Assembly (NCBI GenBank): GCA_036387415.1 | Contig: DASVTU010000003.1 | Location: 46,973 to 110,972, forward strand | Length of the DNA stretch: 64,000 nucleotides | Source of the DNA: DASVTU01 sp036387415 | GTDB lineage: Bacteria > Acidobacteriota > Blastocatellia > Pyrinomonadales > Pyrinomonadaceae | Direction of reading: 5' to 3' | Shown here: positions 62,531-64,000 of the stretch, piece after piece | Numbering within the stretch: the stretch's first letter is position 1 | Layout of the letters: each line of letters starts with the position of its first letter | Made by a program: the position numbers and the translations under genes | The notes under the pieces: generated by a model | Seen by the model: the letters and a program-made list of their open reading frames with translations, nothing else | What the model was told of the DNA's origin: nothing | Database searches by the model: none

Positions 62531-63154
62531 TTAATGCGGTAGCCCTCGGAGACGAAATGAATCGAAGAAACGACGACATACTTTCTTATTAACTTGTTGG
62601 TTTTTAATGAGTGAGTGGCAAGCCATTCTATATGCCCGTGCATTGCGTAAAGTGGCACGTGTCAAGTAATGCTGATAATCGTTTGGTGTTGATGCAGGAG
62701 TCCAAGCTTCTAGCTCATAAGTGCTCTTTGTCAGCCGACGAAATTGGACAATTTTAGTCCCATTTTCTCTTGACAGCCGTGAGAAGGTCTCCTCAAATTT
62801 TAATCCCCAGTCATTATTCTCAGGACTATCCGGTTTGCCACCATAATCTTCAAAGGCGATACCGAGCCACATAATATTGTCCGCAAAGACATATTGTCTT
62901 ACTACCGTTATTGCCCCCTGTAGATCTTGTATGCGCTTCGGCTGAGCGGGAAATTCTAAGGTGAAATCACCGTCAGGGCTTTGGAATAAAAACCACTTTG
63001 GAGTTGCTGATTTAGCAGTAATAGGAGTAGATAGAGAGTTGTTTTGTCGCTGACGTGTTTGTTGTGGTTTTACCGTGTAGGCTGAGATTAGTAAGATTGT
63101 CATCAAGATGCGGTTAATAAATATGATCTGTAGCCTGAAATGATTACCCTTCAT
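62531..63154 (-). CDS. secreted protein of unknown function
   Basis: 207 residues. The N terminus is signal-like (IIFINRILMTILLISAYTVKP), followed by a Gln/Thr/Ser spacer. The core begins WFLFQSPDGDFTLEFPAQPKRI, a pattern found in short exported proteins that hold a PsbP/LpqN-like fold, with YELEAWTPAS and ARAYRMACHSL further on. No catalytic motif is visible. It could be an ordinary host-type gene carried on the island. Confidence 0.6.
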   Translation of the reverse strand: MKGNHFRLQIIFINRILMTILLISAYTVKPQQTRQRQNNSLSTPITAKSATPKWFLFQSPDGDFTLEFPAQPKRIQDLQGAITVVRQYVFADNIMWLGIAFEDYGGKPDSPENNDWGLKFEETFSRLSRENGTKIVQFRRLTKSTYELEAWTPASTPNDYQHYLTRATLRNARAYRMACHSLIKNQQVNKKVCRRFFDSFRLRGLPH

Positions 63155-63417
63155 TGTTATAATCCTTAAGTAGCAGAGCCTCGTTTATCCTCTATGTTAG
63201 ATAACAGGCCATCCTGCTTTCCTTTTGTTCATTGTCAAGGTTCTTAAGCAAGTAATGTATAGCGTGGGGCGACTGCACGAATAATGTGCTTCGCTGTGGA
63301 GCTAGTAGTAAGCAACTGGCTTCAGGCGAAATTAGCTTCCGACGTTATATTAGGGGCATCTTGCCCCGTTCGCAAGTGGAACCGACTAGGAGACGATTTA
63401 TCAGGAGGGAAAGCCTG

Positions 63418-63696
63418 ATGGGTCGTACTCCGCGTGAAAAGCCAGCAAGACTTGCCGAGAAGCTGATTTATATACGCAAAATGCTTGATCTCTCACAAGA
63501 CGATATGATTAGACGGCTGGACCTTGTTGGGAAACTCAATCGAGAAGAGATTTCCAAATACGAGCGTGGGCTACGAGTACCTTCTTTATTGACTTTGTTG
63601 AAGTATGCTAGGACATCTGGCTTAATCGTAGATGCTCTAATTGATGATGAAGTGGACTTGCCGGAAAAGTTGCCACGTAATACAAAAGGAGCCTAA
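63418..63696 (+). CDS. XRE-family helix-turn-helix regulator
   Basis: 92 residues. HTH_3 (LAEKLIYIRKMLDLSQDDMIRRLDL...EISKYERGLRVPSLLTLLKYARTSGL, about 13-72) with the standard recognition helix and SKYERG turn. The tail is acidic (DDEVDLPEKLP). CAGGAGGG lies eight bases before the ATG at 63418, so I use this start and not the longer frame from 63286. It may control island genes or a host function; targets unknown. Confidence 0.85.
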   Translation: MGRTPREKPARLAEKLIYIRKMLDLSQDDMIRRLDLVGKLNREEISKYERGLRVPSLLTLLKYARTSGLIVDALIDDEVDLPEKLPRNTKGA

Positions 63697-63792
63697 TTAG
63701 GGCAATAATATAGTTGGCTCACCAGTGATGGATGAGAAGTGAAGAAAGTCCCTTCAGGGAGTGAACCGATTAGGTAGGGATTAGCTAAACTC

Positions 63793-64000
63793 TTACGCCG
63801 TCAGGAGGTCAAACTCTGCTTTCACGATGTCGTAGCAGTCGCACGTGTAATCCTCCAACCCTTCTCTGTCGATGATTTTGATGTGGCCTCGCCGGTAGGT
63901 AATGTAGGCTTCAGTTTGAAGGATGACGGCGGCCTCTGTCACGCCCGCGCGCCGCACGCCGAGCATCAGCGCGAGAAACTCCTGCGTGAACGGTAAATCT
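63793..64000 (-). CDS. Crp/Fnr family transcriptional regulator, C-terminal part (5' end beyond window)
   Basis: The visible 68 residues are the winged-helix end of a Crp/Fnr protein: LPFTQEFLALMLGVRRAGVT (HTH_Crp_2), ITYRRGHIKIIDREGLE and a final CDCYDIVKAEFDLL. The effector-binding cNMP-type domain lies outside the window to the right. The stop codon is at 63793-63795. Base composition returns to backbone style here. It could be native DNA beyond the island or further cargo. Confidence 0.8.
   Translation of the reverse strand, partial: DLPFTQEFLALMLGVRRAGVTEAAVILQTEAYITYRRGHIKIIDREGLEDYTCDCYDIVKAEFDLLTA

Noticed and set aside
63286..63417. Extended N terminus of the XRE regulator
   Set aside because: A strong ribosome site lies before the internal ATG at 63418 and the extra residues do not resemble HTH proteins.

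Overview
The window has a high-G+C backbone (1 to about 47,720, and again from about 63,790) and a visibly AT-richer accessory block between them. The backbone encodes a secretion-heavy, Gram-negative-style bacterium: DUF5117/DUF4953-type, M4 and M28 peptidases, a Calx-beta/DUF4214 protein, a HYR/PxKF surface protein, the DUF1800 + DUF1501 pair and a beta-propeller/FN3 protein. With the codon use and a pilB-pilT-pilC locus, this best fits an Acidobacteriota of the Blastocatellia/Pyrinomonadaceae type. That placement is inference from protein families; there is no rRNA in the window.

Backbone, left to right. 1-7,276: the end of a PQQ-propeller gene, two secreted metalloproteases and a Calx-beta/DUF4214 protein. 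7,684-13,939: HYR repeat protein, thioredoxin-like protein, barrel-like protein and amidohydrolase. 14,194-19,569 (minus): type IV pilus motor operon pilB, an Arg-rich secreted protein, pilT, pilC. 19,842-22,797 (minus): TPR protein, then queC and queE of the preQ0/queuosine pathway. 23,129-25,746: sigma factor and zinc-finger anti-sigma. 25,865-34,485: acyl-CoA ligase, M28 peptidase, DUF1800/DUF1501, baeRF-like protein. 34,657-40,767: birA, thioesterase, glycosyltransferase, coaX, two small unknowns and a TRAM/Fe-S RNA methyltransferase. 41,402-47,722: a large propeller/FN3 protein and comEC. Several backbone gaps carry degenerate tandem heptamers, often as two inverted arms, and some genes start or stop inside them.

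Accessory block. comEC stops right after its HHGS motif at about 47,715, and island DNA follows. The block holds a type III restriction-modification pair (mod-res), three tandem tyrosine recombinases plus a small coiled-coil protein (Tn554-like mobility module), a minus-strand unit of small basic protein, DUF262 and Rx4H HEPN protein, a TIR-domain gene bracketed by a perfect 22-bp inverted repeat, and a few unknowns with an XRE regulator. At the right edge is the C-terminal HTH of a Crp/Fnr regulator.

The block reads as a mobile defence island. The most interesting candidates for an under-described system are the small protein/DUF262/HEPN operon and the repeat-bounded TIR cassette beside it. 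The 3' end of comEC is not found in the window.
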